Notes: a model not told the origin generated them from the letters alone. DNA of 64,000 nt from Prostheceraeus crozeri (GCA_907163375.1 CAJQUW010016957.1:392501-456500); one strand, 5' to 3'. Positions 13,808 to 25,220 are shown, counted from the first letter of the stretch. Numbers and translations are program-made.

Positions 13808-14094
13808 TCAGAGGAACAAGAGAATATGTTGAGCTAGCAGGTTGCATGATGCGGGCATCGTTGTTGTCTTCACTTTGGTTTTCATTGAGAAATCGTTGTA
13901 AGGTGAATGGTACCGCAACCGCATTAACTCGAATATAACTCGCAGGTCACACGATTCTCTGTGAAATTCAAATGCGGACTGCTTTCTAGGGCCGGGTTGA
14001 ATGAATTCTCTGTTTGTGATGTAACCGTGACAATTATCTAGTGAAAAACAATCATCACTGACGAGGAGTACAATTCTAGAGATCACACTTGGTG
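13808..14094 (-). CDS. Possible terminal exon, unknown protein
   Basis: On the minus strand, an acceptor-like site (CTCTAG) is followed by a 90-codon frame ending in TGA. The predicted peptide has several cysteines (DDC, DNC, ESC, ASC), a Thr-rich patch (VKTTTMPAS) and a hydrophobic end (LLAQHILLFL). This arrangement could fit the C-terminus of a GPI-linked or secreted protein, but it is short and I recognise no family. No upstream exon was identified, so it may be a chance frame. Confidence 0.2.
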
Positions 14095-14137
14095 GGAGAT
14101 TTTATGGAAAGTTTAGGAGCAAATGTGTTTATGCACC

Positions 14138-14170
14138 GGAGGCTGATCATACTCAAATGTGTCAGCCTCC
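14138..14170. other. Perfect 9-bp stem hairpin
   Basis: GGAGGCTGA pairs with TCAGCCTCC across a 15-base loop. It is isolated, and no terminator or element context is visible. Confidence 0.5.
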
Positions 14171-15413
14171 TTGTGTTGGCACGCACAACATTTTGACGGA
14201 TTATCAGCAAACTGAGCCACATTCTCGAATACGTCAGCGATCACATGATGGGAAGTAACTTGAGGATTCCCCATGTCAATGGTTATGGCTCCTGACTTTC
14301 CCTTGATATGAAAACATAGAAAATCTCATTTTCATCCGAAAACCTCAGTCTCCTTCCCATTGTATTTGCATGTGTTTCCTCTGATGCTGTCTGACAAGAA
14401 GAGGAACTCACTAGAACTCGGCAGACGCGCAGATATGTACCTCATTCCTTAGAAGTCTCATTTTCGATCTTATTCCTTGCAGTGTATATATTACAGTGAT
14501 ATCTCAAATATCTCAGTACTCGTAAATATCTCTTAACTGAGAAATTCACATTCCACTCTATTCGAGAATATGTGATAATTGTGAACTATCTCAAATGCAT
14601 CTAACTATCACGTTAATCAGACCCAGACAAGAAAATCCTGATAAGCAGATGAAAGAAAACTTCATGCGATACCATCCACGGAATAGAGAAGTGTCTCCTT
14701 CAAAACATTTTATCCTTCTTGAGGTCTCAGGAAGAAATCCTATGCATGACATTGACATTAAGCGGTGGATTATCAAACTCATCGGCCTTCTTTGCTAATT
14801 GACCCCAATAATCCCTTTGCTTGTCATGATAAGAGAGATTGAATGAAGCTTAAGGCGTAAGAAAAATAATAATTCGCAAAATGACGCACCAGCTGTGCAG
14901 TGGGCTTACTTTAGGAATTGATAGAATAGTGATGAATATCATTGTCTTTCTTTCTGCTCCACAGATTGCTCTTTTCTGTTCTGTCTGAAGTCGTCACAAG
15001 ATTTACTACTCGACATTTCAGAGTACACCAATTTTGCTGGATTTTCCACTCAGTCTAAGGGCAGGATTCACACATGACAGACCATTTGAACGAATTGTCT
15101 ATGGTTTATCCTGCATGCTTCAGCCCTTCAATTAAGATATTTTCATGCTTACCACAGATTGCTGGCATGCTGCACAATCGCCAAGTGAGAGACATTGCTC
15201 AATAGGTAGCACCGTATTTATAAATTGAAATAAAACACTGAACCCTAATATTGAGCAAATATCAGAAGGTTAAATTCCTTCATTAATAGGCACAATTCTG
15301 AAAAATGAAGACCATGAATAACATCCGATCGAAATCTCTTTTCAAGGTTCTGAAGACATCTCGATGAATTATAGAATATCATTCTACTGATCAGGCTTCA
15401 GGTTTGGTTTGTC
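14171..15413. other. Unassigned stretch
   Basis: No supported gene or repeat was found between the hairpin and the start of the 76-bp satellite. Confidence 0.4.
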
Positions 15414-16692
15414 AGTCCGGCAGCAAGGATACGTTTCTGCAGGGAACGAGACCGAAAGTGAGACTTTCACAAAATGATCTACACCTCATAGTCCGGCAGC
15501 CAGCACGAGTTTCTGCAGGGAACGAGGCCGACAATGAGACTTTCACAGATTGATGTGCACCTCATAGTGCGGCAGCCAGCACGAGTTTCTGCAGAGAACG
15601 AGGCCGACAATGAGACTTTCACAGATTGATGTACACCTCATAGTCCGGCAGCCAGCACGAGTTTGTGCAGGGAACGAGGCCGACAATGAGACTTTCACAG
15701 AATGATGTACACCTCATAGTCCGGCAGCCAGCACGAGTTTCTGCAGGGAACGAGGCCAACAATGAGACTTTCACAAAATGATGTACACCTCATAGTCCGG
15801 CAGCCAGCACGAGTTTGTGCAGGGAACGAGGCCGACAATGAGACTTTCACAGAATGATGTGCACCTCATAGTCCGGCAGCCAGCACGAGTTTGTGCAGGG
15901 AACGAGGCCAACAATGAGACTTTCACAAAATGATGTACACCTCATAGTCCGGCAGCCAGCACGAGTTTGTGCAGGGAACGAGACCGACAATGAGACTTTC
16001 ACAGAATGATGTACACCTCATAGTCCGGCAGCCAGCAGGAGTTTCTGCAGGGAACGAGGCCGACAATGAGACTTTCAGAGAATGATGTACACCTCATAGT
16101 CCGGCAGCCAGCACGAGTTTGTGCAGGGAACGAGGCCGACAATGAGACTTTCACAGAATGATGTGCACCTCATAGTCCGGCAGCCAGCACGAGTTTGTGC
16201 AGGGAACGAGGCCGACAATGAGACTTTCACAAAATGATGTACACCTCATAGTCCGGCAGCCAGCACGAGTTTGTGCAGGGAACGAGGCCGAAAGTGAGAC
16301 TTTCACAGAATGATGTACACCTCATAGTCCGGCATCCAGCACGAGTTTGTGCAGGGAACGAGGCCGACAATGAGACTTTCAGAGAATGATCTGCACCTCA
16401 TAGTCCGGCAGCCAGCACGAGTTTGTGCAGGGAACGAGGCCGACAATGAGACTTTCACTGAATGATGTGCACCTCATAGTCCGGCAGCCAGCACGAGTTT
16501 GTGCAGGGAACGAGGCCGACAATGAGACTTTCACTGAATGATGTGCACCTCATAGTCTGGCAGCCAGCACGAGTTTGTGCAGGGAACGAGGCCGAAAGTG
16601 AGACTTTCACAGAATGATGTACACCTCATAGTCCGGCAGCCAGCACGAGTTTGTGCAGGGAACGAGGCCGACAATGAGACTTTCACAGACTG
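15414..16692 (-). repeat. 76-bp satellite, amplified SINE body
   Basis: About 17 tandem copies of a 76-bp unit. Units differ mainly by single substitutions (for example TTTGTGCAG versus TTTCTGCAG) and by ACAATGAG versus AAAGTGAG variants. The array ends directly beside a tRNA-like SINE head on the minus strand (16701-16766). In minus-strand order the head is therefore followed by one body unit and then by more copies of it. A single diverged unit without a tRNA head lies at 28224-28301. The simplest reading is internal tandem expansion of the body of a SINE-like element. Confidence 0.85.
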
Positions 16693-16700
16693 ACTTACAA

Positions 16701-16790
16701 TGACACTGCCGGGGTTCGAACTCCACACCGCATGATTGCTTCGCCAATCACTTAGCCACTGTGTCACGGAGACCACGGTGCGCGGTCGTC
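16701..16790 (-). mobile_element. tRNA-derived SINE head next to 76-bp array
   Basis: On the minus strand, 16766 down to 16701 reads as a tRNA-like unit of about 66 bases. It has an acceptor-like pairing (TGACAC with GTGTCA), an A-box-like segment (GTGGCTAAGTG) and a B-box (AGTTCGAACCCC). Sequence just upstream (to about 16790) is shared in part with the hairpin at 8239-8267. RNA polymerase III transcription from such a promoter is known for SINEs. Activity here is not shown. Confidence 0.65.
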
Positions 16791-17670
16791 TCGGCATTCA
16801 TGCATTGTGTTGCTCCGTTGATTCACCAGCAATCCACCTGTCACGGCAAGTTCCAGCGCACCTGCGTCCGCTGAGGATTGTTGGAATCGCTGAAGTGGTG
16901 GATGAACATCATCACACAGCCTTCTACTCAATGATTTGCTCTTTTTCATTTTCTTTTGTCTTCACATTGCACTTCAAACTTTCTTTCCAGTTATGATTTT
17001 CTTAAGTTGAATCTCTCACAATATTGAAGGCCTGACTACACGGCGGTTCATCAATGACGAAGGTAATGAGGATCGTGATGAAGAGCTTTCTATTTTCCAT
17101 CCATCTGCGAGTGTTTCCATGTCTTTCACCGCAGTTAGCGGCTCTTCACAAACCGCATCACATCTCAAGAGGCACGCACCGCGATCCGTCACATCTGACC
17201 GATTCATGTCACCGCAGTGGACCTGTCCCAAGACGAAATTAATCGATTTCATGTAATAGTTCAATTATCGGTCATGTTTTGTCTGATTTTCAATGCCACA
17301 TTGCATAGTTTCACACCAATCTTCTCACTTTATCGAGATGGAATTCAGACGATTAATAATATTTGGAAAATGATTATCCAGAGCTTCTTCTCTGCAAAAC
17401 GTTCATTACCTAAGGTGAGAAAACCGAAATTGATCTGATTAATCTTCTGAGCAGAATTTAATGTAAATTCTTCTGCCGCTGTCGAGTTGTTTCAAACATT
17501 CTTCCGACAGTTTTTAAAAATTCATTCAGTTTTCATTAGTGGCAGACTGTAATTTCAAAAACAGGTTGAACCAGATTAAATTTCGTATTTGTCCTGCTTG
17601 TATCATTTTACAGACAGGCAAAGCACGTATTCAAGGCTACTCGCTCCTGATGGTTTCTGCCGCTCCGTTG
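16791..17670. other. Unassigned stretch
   Basis: Short open frames exist on both strands, but none shows splice-consistent or family-specific structure. A frame near 17270-17440 starts with a hydrophobic run, but its phase does not fit the ephrin-like exon at 18810, so I did not call it the missing first exon. Confidence 0.35.
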
Positions 17671-17752
17671 GTAGGATAGCTCAGTTGGTTAAGGGCCGCA
17701 CCTCGGTGCGATGATGCAGAAGGTGCGCGGTTCGAGTCTGTCCGCCTGGGGG
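17671..17752 (+). repeat. tRNA-like sequence (SINE head)
   Basis: It carries a clear A-box (GATAGCTCAGTTGGTTAAG) and B-box (GGTTCGAGTCT). The spacing between boxes is longer than in a standard tRNA and the acceptor ends do not pair well, so a tRNA-derived SINE is more likely than a working tRNA. The A-box region resembles that of the element at 22592. Confidence 0.55.
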
Positions 17753-18809
17753 CCGCCACCGTTCTCATTAAATGTTGCTAAATTCGTGAAAGATGCCAAT
17801 ATATGAAGACTGGCCTATGTCTGCCTAACTTATTATTGGTACAGCTTCGTGCCTCGGTTGGTGCAAAGGAAAAATATAATTTCACTGTCATGAATAACTA
17901 AGCCTAAAATTACCGGAAAGATGAAAGTTCGGAAAATGGAACTATTGCAAATCTGAGGACTCTTGTCGAATTAAGTTAGAAGCACAGAAGCCATAGGAAG
18001 CTCACAGGAAACCAATCAATCAAATTTATTTTCTTGAGAAACAACTAAAACTGAACTTCGCTTAGAATCCACTAATAAGTCAATCTAAGTTCTATTCATA
18101 AATACCCTCTGCTATGAATCGGCCAGTATGCCAGATTCAGTGCAGTCTGCGACATGCACTATGTCCACCGACATCGGATACAGACGCATCATTGAAGGAA
18201 AATCGGAGGAAGTTGAATTCATGGACTTAAAACCTCACAACTATGTATTTCCGTAAAAGAGGATCAGATCCGACTCAAATTGAATTGATTGGCTGAATGA
18301 TGTCTCTCTCCGACTGCAGGAATTTGCATTTCAGAAGAAATCTGTAACTCCGTCGTCAGACATCTTTGTGTAAAGATGAAAGTATTGTTTTGCTTTAAAA
18401 AACGCCGAAACTTGGCGAGTATTTCTAAAAGCTACTTTCCATTTATCATGATGAATCTCCGGACAATGCTATCAAATTCAATGATCACTGTGATGAGAAA
18501 CAAGAGAGAATGACATCCTACGTGCTGTTAAGGATGTTGTCAATCATCATTGTCATAATAATATCACGGCGCTGTTTGTAAAGTCCTTATTTGAGAACTC
18601 TATTAGGCCGAAAACTATTGCGAATGAAAGCACTGTGTTTGTGAGAATGATCGTATTCTGCAATTATAAGACAAATAATTCAATATTTGGCTGATTTCAT
18701 TCGAAGTTGTCGGTTTGTGAGAAAATATTTGAATAATTCGAGATATTTGTTTATCTGTGATCAGAAATGCAGGGAATGTCTTCATGCTCTCCCGTCTTCC
18801 CCATTTCAG

Positions 18810-18906
18810 ACATCCTTCGTCAAATGACACAATTTTATACGTGAATGAAGATGACAAAATCAAATTTGAATGTCAGTCGCCGAGCTACCGGATGGCGCTA
18901 TTCTGG
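18810..18906 (+). CDS. Ephrin-like protein, exon encoding start of receptor-binding domain
   Basis: This 97-base exon follows a pyrimidine-rich acceptor (CCCCATTTCAG) and ends at a consensus donor (GTAAGT). Only one frame is open. It has one leading base completing a codon from the previous exon and then 32 codons ending in phase 0. The peptide includes an N-glycosylation sequon (NDT), a beta-strand-like stretch (ILYVNEDDKIKFEC) and ends in ALFW. The pattern matches the early part of the ephrin cupredoxin-like domain, where a strand carries the first conserved cysteine (compare DYLDIYCP of vertebrate ephrins). Ephrins are cell-surface ligands of Eph receptor kinases. The upstream exon with the signal peptide was not found. 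Confidence 0.7.
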
Positions 18907-19182
18907 GTAAGTCATTGTTTCAACAGATGATCGTTAGAACTCCATTTTTCAAGCCAAAGCGCTCACCAGGGCCACAAAATAATATAATATATTGTTGAAT
19001 ATGTCTGCGACACACTAACAGACTTTTCCCGTTGAACCCAGCTCTTCAAACTATGTATATGTGATATTCAGTCATCTAGGAATTCATGAAAATTTCCGTG
19101 TGAGATTTGTTCATATAATACACTGATATCATTGGAAGACCAGAGATATCTGCACAAAACTATGCGTTATAATAATATGATG

Positions 19183-19427
19183 TATTGTTGAATATGTCTG
19201 TATCTAGTCAATGCAATAAAAAATTTGACATTTTCTATGTTAATCGATTGACATAGATTTTGGCATTGAATGAATTGAAATCGTTCAACATTAAATATTT
19301 AACATAACCTTTTTGACATCACTTTCAACTAAATATCGCCGATAGGCAACACTTCTATGCCAAAGATATTCATTTCATGGATATCTTTGGTGCATATCTC
19401 TGAAAATCTATGGCCTGATTCATTAAC
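19183..19427 (+). repeat. Dispersed repeat, copy 1 (partner at 34503)
   Basis: About 245 bases match 34503-34748 closely, including the stretch from TTAATCGATTGACATAGAT to CTATGCCAAAGATATTC. The partner shows terminal inverted repeats, so this is probably a MITE copy with its right end lost or diverged. It lies in an intron of the ephrin-like gene. Confidence 0.7.
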
Positions 19428-20284
19428 GTGATTCATTAACTCGCTTCGATTAATATAATATAATGCCCGGATACTAAAAGTCTCTGGCAATTTTTGTTGT
19501 TGATAACAAAGTTTTCACATTATTCCAGATGACACGTATCGTGCAGATTTGGTAGTTCATGTTTCTGCGTCATTATCTTATCTAATTAAGTGAAGGAGAA
19601 ACTATCATCTTTAGGGCGTAGCTGAGGTGATATCCACACCATTGCAGATTTTGATAGACATGATTGTGCTTCAATGGCATCTTCAAAGAGGATTAACTTG
19701 TGATTAACATATAAGGTAACACGAGGTAATTCTAAGCGCATCAACAAAAGCACACTCCCCATAGATACCAAGAACTTACCATGTCACAGTTGCCAAAGCA
19801 AAAACTTTGTCAAGAGTCATGTCAGTTTAGAAATCAAGGTGTAATGTAGGATGCGTATTCATAGACTGCAATCACATTGCACACTTGTGTGTTCTATTTT
19901 GGTGTGAGAGCAACCTCTTATGTTACTGTCACAACTCCAGTACCTGGGATACAGCTCCTAAAGGATTTGACTTTGCCTACAGCATTCAATTCTGTTAGAC
20001 GGGAAATGATGGAATTTCGTTGAATTATCTGTTAGGTACTATGATGAGTTCTAGAGGCGAAATAAAGGATAAAGCGCTTATGTACGTTGATGTAAGGAAA
20101 TCGTATGTAATTAAATGAATGTTTCTCACGGGAAATTAATGTGATTTCAAAATTTCTGATTTCCTTTTCGAGATTGGGGTATGATTATTGCTCTTCTTGG
20201 TGGTATACTTTTTACAATTTCAGTTCAAAAGTCTGACGTCTGTGCAAATAACTTGAATTTTGGGTAAATTGAGCATTGATGTAT

Positions 20285-20385
20285 TAGATATTGTACGAAT
20301 ATTGGAATTATTGGCATAGAATGTCCGAGGCGCGTAGCGCCAAGGACATTCTATGTCAATGATTCCAATATGAGTACAATATCTA
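20285..20385. repeat. 101-bp near-perfect palindrome
   Basis: The two arms (starting TAGATATTGTAC and ending GTACAATATCTA) pair along most of their length around a GC-rich centre (GGCGCGTAGCGCC). The right end plus neighbouring bases (20374-20407) is repeated directly at 20447-20476. Size and design match the palindromes at 32833 and 59774, which suggests a fold-back MITE class. Confidence 0.8.
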
Positions 20386-21520
20386 GTATGACCTCTTTCT
20401 ATGGCCCAACTGAAATTGATATAGTTGTATTAAGTGATAGATGTTGTACAATATCTAGCTTAACCTCTTTCTATGGTTCTGGGCTATAAACATGTCTAGT
20501 GTTCATATCTATTATATCTCTAGGGTTCTTATGCATATAGATATTTTTCCGGACATTATCTGCTTAAGCATTGAAATCCCATTGGAACATACTGTACTGT
20601 GATAATGTACTGTCTCCATTGCCGCAATGCAAATTTTCGGATTATGCATATAATAATTTGAAGCTGATAATGTCCTACTGAGTGATAGAAGGAGGTTATT
20701 GCTATAGATTAAAATATTGCTTAGTTTGAAAATCTGAATAATTGAATAATTCAGGAGGAACATTTCATGAAAGTAAAATGTTAGATCTATTAAAAAATCA
20801 ATAAATGTAACAAACTGAATGTTGAACTCTGAATGGATTTAAAGCAGGATGAATCGGTTAGTTGTAATTATTGATAATTTATGGCGGATCATTGATAGTC
20901 ACAATTTAGAAATTTTAGTCGGAAATAGATATTTGATCAGTTAATGAAGATGCGTTGCTGATAGACAAAAGTAAATTGAAGTCTATGCTTCTGAATACAG
21001 GCCTATTATTACAAGAATATGAACATCAATTACAACATTTCTCCGCCTTCTCTCAGCGTGAATGATGATAATAAACAGCATTTTCTGTTAAATCGCCTCG
21101 AAAACCTTTATTGACAAAGCATGAAGCGCTTCAGCTTAGAGATTAATCAAACTCAGACGCCTGGCCTATTTTGCCGTTTTTACATTTTACTCACCAAAGA
21201 AGATAAGTAACCATTTCTTTTAGTGCTGGCAAAAGATGTACATTGATAAAATATTTAGTGTAGGCCCTGACCAGTATCTTGAAAAAGCTGTCAATGACTT
21301 TGAACTTATAATGCTAATGTCATACTTGCAAGCGTCTATAAGTTGATTTATGAAATTTGCATTGCATATTTGCATATCAAAATTGTGAAACTGATCTATT
21401 ATAATGCAAATCACTCATTTGAGGTGTCCAAATATTAATACGTTTATTGCGATTTATTCATTATGTCATTCAAAAATAGCAAATTATCATCAATTTCCAG
21501 CTAGAAGTAGATTATCCCTT

Positions 21521-21710
21521 CTTTCATGCATATTTTGAGGATATTTAGACCCGTATCTTTTGGGGCAATATTACGTAGCAATGTCGATCCCAAAGCGGCA
21601 AGAAATTTATGACCAAAAAAGAAGAGAACAGTGCGATTCTAATGACACCTCTCCCAACCTCGTGCAATGCCTAGAACCCCCGCAAATTGCATTTGAACCT
21701 TTTTTTAGAA
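21521..21710 (+). repeat. Dispersed repeat, copy 1 (partner at 31992)
   Basis: Clear but diverged similarity to 31992-32198, with shared blocks such as CAATGT-GATCCC and AATGCCTAGA-CCCGCAA. A 104-codon frame runs through this copy but is not preserved in the partner, so I do not call it a gene. The element type is unknown. Confidence 0.6.
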
Positions 21711-22591
21711 AAATCTCTCATTTTAAAAATAATTTGAGAATGGAAGGGTTAATGGCAACAAATAGAATTGCTGTAGAAAAATATTCCTTCGTATTATGGG
21801 GGATTTCTGATGATGTAATCCTAGCGAGAAATGTTCTTGGCCTCTTGAGCCTTATCTGTTGTGGTCAGGCTTGAACCACTGACGTTGAAGCTTCAGAATG
21901 CGCAAGCACGAAGCCAATCAGCTTATGAAACTGCTCTATCGATGTCACGCATTGTACACTGTTCTTCTCTACCAGTTTTCTCAATTGCTGAGGGTTTGTT
22001 GGATCTATAAATGAAGATTATGAATATGATTTGATAACTGTTACATGTGAAAAGCAGCAATATTTTGCCTCTGTTAACAAATGGCTGAAATTTTGCATCA
22101 AAATACATCAAACCAAGCGCTGTTTAACTTTGAACCTGTTTTTATAACTGCGACAAACTCATCTGCATTCCGTCAGTGACAGCAACTACCTGAATAAAAG
22201 ACAAGAGGAACTTTGAACTGTCATTCACAAGTTTCGCAGTTCAGAAAATTGGCTATTTTATTTCCGCTAGTGCTCGTGCAGCGAAATATTCGTGATTTGT
22301 GCCAAAAACTGTCTCCTATGCAATCGTAAATCAATTATACTTCACTTTGTATGAAAGAGATGCGCATGTTGACAAATCTCATGCATATTTATCGACCGAT
22401 TAACATTCATTTTGAGTTATCAAAGAATTCTGCGCATTTGCAGAAGATGAATTTGAAATTCTCGTTTATTTGTTTCAATGTTGTGCAACAATGAATGAAT
22501 CGTTACAAATTTTAGCGAAGTAAGAGCACTACTAGAATAAAAGGATGCTTGGAATGTGATATTACAACAATTTTCAAGAGGAATCACAGTC

Positions 22592-22690
22592 GGTGCGATA
22601 GCTCAGCGGTTAGCGTCATGACTCTCTGTGTCGCAGGTTTGAAGTTCGATTCCCAATAGAGACCTGTCAGTGTCACCAGTGGATAGGTAC
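22592..22690 (+). repeat. tRNA-like SINE head
   Basis: A-box (GATAGCTCAGCGGTTAGCG) and B-box (AGTTCGATTCCC) are present at tRNA-like spacing, followed by a non-tRNA segment (GTCACCAGTGGATAGGTACC). This fits a tRNA-derived SINE. The 3' limit is not clear. It lies just downstream of the 3' end of a LINE fragment on the opposite strand. Confidence 0.55.
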
Positions 22691-22754
22691 CTGGTCAGTA
22701 GAATCTCGAGTTTATTAATTTCATTTCATCACTGAATCGACTTATCTATATTAT

Positions 22755-23583
22755 TTATTTAGTACACCAATAAGTGCAATGAGCACCAAGGCAACACAGG
22801 AAATACATTCAGGAGGGAACAATTAGAAGTTACAATAAAACATAAAAAGCTTTCGTTTAAACTGTTTCACCGTTTCACTGTTCAAAATATCGTCGGGGAG
22901 GCGGTTCCAGTCATCTATGATGCGGTGGGAAAAGGAGGATAGGCGACAATTCAGATTTGTTGGGTGGCGGAAAATTTTGTAGTTATGTCCACGGGTTCGG
23001 GAAACACTAAAGGTGAAGAAGGAATTAGGATCACTTGGAGTAAGGTGGTTACATATTTTGAACACGGTTGTAAGGTCCATAATCCGACGACGACATTGTA
23101 GTGTTGGGAGTTTCAGAGCTCTCAGTCATTCTTCGCAGGGTAACGAGGATAGACCACGGATGCTTTTGGTGAATCAACGTTGTACGCGTTCGATAGCCAG
23201 AATGTCTTTGTTCAGGGATGGATTCCAGACTGGGATAGCATATTCGAGGTGAGGGCGGACCAGTGTCTTGAAGAGACGAATGTCCTGAGGATGGCAGATA
23301 CAATGCGATTCGCTTTCTGAACACAGGTCAGAATGTGCCGAGAGACTTTTAGGTCTTTTGAAATCAGAACTCCAAGGTCTTTGACACACTTGGAATTATT
23401 CAGGAAACTTCCATCCAGACGGTAGTCCGAGGCAGGATTGCGAAATCCAAGTGTAGAACGATAGCTGCCATTATGGAGAGTTATCTTGAATTTGTCTTTG
23501 GTTTCAAAACCATCCCCGTCAGTTGACCTGGTCAAGTGCATCTTCACCATCACTAAGCGGTGCGGATCTGATTTCGCTATCAC
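22755..23583 (-). mobile_element. LINE (non-LTR) fragment, 5'-truncated, dead
   Basis: On the minus strand the sequence encodes the C-terminal part of a LINE reverse transcriptase, spread over at least three frames. Recognisable pieces are KCVKDLGVLISKDLKVS and then LVRPHLEYAIPVWNP (the conserved thumb-side motifs after the catalytic palm), and the tail RGHNYKIF ... FSHRIIDDWNRLPDDI ... FKRKL. This order is typical of the CR1/L2/Rex/Jockey superfamily. The catalytic palm and endonuclease are absent, as expected for 5' truncation during target-primed reverse transcription. At least two frameshifts show it is inactive. It lies antisense in an intron of the ephrin-like gene. Confidence 0.85.
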
Positions 23584-23675
23584 AGATGGATGGATGAAGT
23601 ACCGAACTCATGAATTAAATGATTTTGTTTTCATGAATTTGAATAAATGGTGAAATTGTTGATTTCTGTTTTCAG

Positions 23676-23823
23676 AGTTCTAAACGAGAAGATTTCGACT
23701 CATGTAGTGGTGATCTGTTATCTTCTTGTAATGAATCAATGACATTCGAACTTCAAGTTACTGAATTCCAATGGCTGCCAGGAATGCCCGCGTTCCCAAA
23801 GGGCAAACCTGTATATTTCTTCG
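23676..23823 (+). CDS. Ephrin-like protein, exon encoding core of receptor-binding domain
   Basis: This 148-base exon lies between a strong acceptor (TTTCTGTTTTCAG) and donor (GTAAGT). It starts in phase 0 and leaves one base, fitting the exons on both sides. Its 49 codons include two cysteines (DFDSC and LLSSC), an NES glycosylation sequon and the segment MTFELQVTEFQWLPG followed by PKGKPVYFF. This matches the ephrin hallmark in which a cysteine is followed by a strand (KFxxKFQxFxP), then a Gly/Lys turn and a YYxI-type strand. The domain binds Eph receptors in the family. An Ig or ZP domain was considered, but cysteine order and strand pattern fit ephrin best. Confidence 0.78.
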
Positions 23824-24707
23824 GTAAGTTCCGAACTATTCTATGTGACTCGCATCCACAAATGAGGTCATGTTAGCAATAGCTTATCCCGTGTCTTATG
23901 AAAAACCGCTGTGAAATTGAGTCTTCTTTTGAAGAGGACGTGGCATGCTCTCTGCAGACCAAGCTGATCGCTAACTCCGTTGATAGAATCATCCTTTGAG
24001 AGAAGATTATGAGTATGTGTTAGGGATGTTCATATCCTCAGTGTGTGATGATCTTAGCGTCCGCCATGATACACAACGGCTGCATGGAGCTGCAAAGCAA
24101 ACAGATTCAACTCGATTGTGCATCAACACTGTTTAGAAGAAATGTCAAGGTCAAGAGTCGATGCGGAAAATCATCTTAAACATCGGCGCTTTGTTGTCTC
24201 CAAAAACTTAAACCATTGGCGCGGCTGCTTAAAGTCAGGCCCTGGCCTTGTTCCCACAGCTCTTTTCATTGATAATTAGAATCACAACATTCAAGCTGCC
24301 CACTGCTCATTCGTCATATTAACATATTCTGCAGATGCATCTGATTGGGAAGTATCGTACTTTTACTCAAGGAATATGATAACAGACTCTCAACTGCATA
24401 CTTCCAAGCATGCCAACTAATTGTGAACAAACATCATAAGGCCAAATTCTTGTAAATGTGCATCAAAATGTCTTGTCCTTATAGAACAATTGCAGTCTAA
24501 TGATGTGAATCTGCAGAGATGAGGCTGAGCGATCTCACAAGAACAAAAATCATGTGAACAATACAACTTGATTGGAACACCATTTGAGAAGGGATTGAAA
24601 GTTCCATGTTTTGTCGCTCATCCTACATCGAGCTCGCGTATTGAATTGCAGAATGTCTGACGCCGTCTTCACGATGCAGTCGATGAAAACATGTAAAGTG
24701 GACTGAC
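23824..24707 (+). other. Ephrin-like gene, start of 10-kb intron
   Basis: No repeat or gene was recognised in this part of the intron before the MITE copy at 24708. Confidence 0.45.
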
Positions 24708-25220
24708 CACAGAATTAGATTTTTAATCGTATCACATTGTTAGAAGTGCAAACTGATTCAAACAGGTGGCACATGAAGGAACTTAATAAGTGGGCAAAAA
24801 GAAATTTTTAATGCCTTACAGAGATAGGAAAAATGTAGTCGTGTGTCGCTTGCGGATTGCTCTGAATTCCTCCGATCGCCACGACTCCTTCAGATTCGAA
24901 GAATTCAGATCATTGCGCAAAAGTTTTCTCGATAATGTTGGGCCCTCCGATCATTTCAAAAAAGTTAGCAGGCGCATGAAAAAACATTCACAAACTTCTC
25001 TGTAGAACTTGACATCGTCTGTGTCTCTTCGCTGTGTGATCCGGTTGATAACAGTCACTGAAACTTTGCGCAATTTGGCGTGTTTAATGTTGAACTGCCT
25101 GCCCATTGTTCGATTGCTATGGTATTTAGTCAGCAGATTGTGCCATTTCATTAACGTTACATGTTCCAATGTTTCCCTTCTAAGTCAAATGGAAGAAGAG
25201 ACGACCTGTCTAATTCTGTG
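24708..25220 (+). mobile_element. MITE-like element, copy 2 of 3 (complete)
   Basis: A 513-bp element with terminal inverted repeats CACAGAATTAGA and TCTAATTCTGTG. It matches the copies at 6499 and 62753 over most of its length. GACTG occurs on both sides close to the ends (24701-24705 and 25222-25226) and may be a short target-site duplication. No transposase is present. It sits 167 bp left of the Tc1-like element, but its terminal repeats are unrelated to that element. Confidence 0.8.

Larger units (their letters stand above)
18907..23675 (+). other. Ephrin-like gene intron, 4.8 kb
   Basis: This intron lies between two exons of matching phase 0. It contains a MITE-like repeat (19183-19427), a 101-bp palindrome (20285-20385), a member of a dispersed repeat pair (21521-21710), a tRNA-like SINE head (22592) and a LINE fragment (22755-23583). 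A partial copy of the left end of the 19183 repeat lies at about 18976-19012. Confidence 0.65.

Noticed and set aside
15540-15620. Hammerhead-like core in the 76-bp satellite (CTATGAGG followed by GAAAG on the minus strand)
   Set aside because: The invariant CTGANGA box is absent and no stem II or stem I can be drawn.
15414-16692. CRISPR array
   Set aside because: The 76-bp units are contiguous with no unique spacers, and the context is animal DNA with a SINE head.
17217-17438. Signal-peptide exon of the ephrin-like gene
   Set aside because: A hydrophobic run after an ATG is present, but no donor gives the phase 2 ending needed to join the exon at 18810.
17671-17752. Functional tRNA gene
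   Set aside because: A and B boxes are good, but the acceptor ends do not pair and the arm lengths do not fit a cloverleaf.
21868-21925. tRNA-like sequence on the minus strand
   Set aside because: Only a loose B-box (GGTTCAAGCCTG) and a weak A-box are present. Not enough to call a SINE head.
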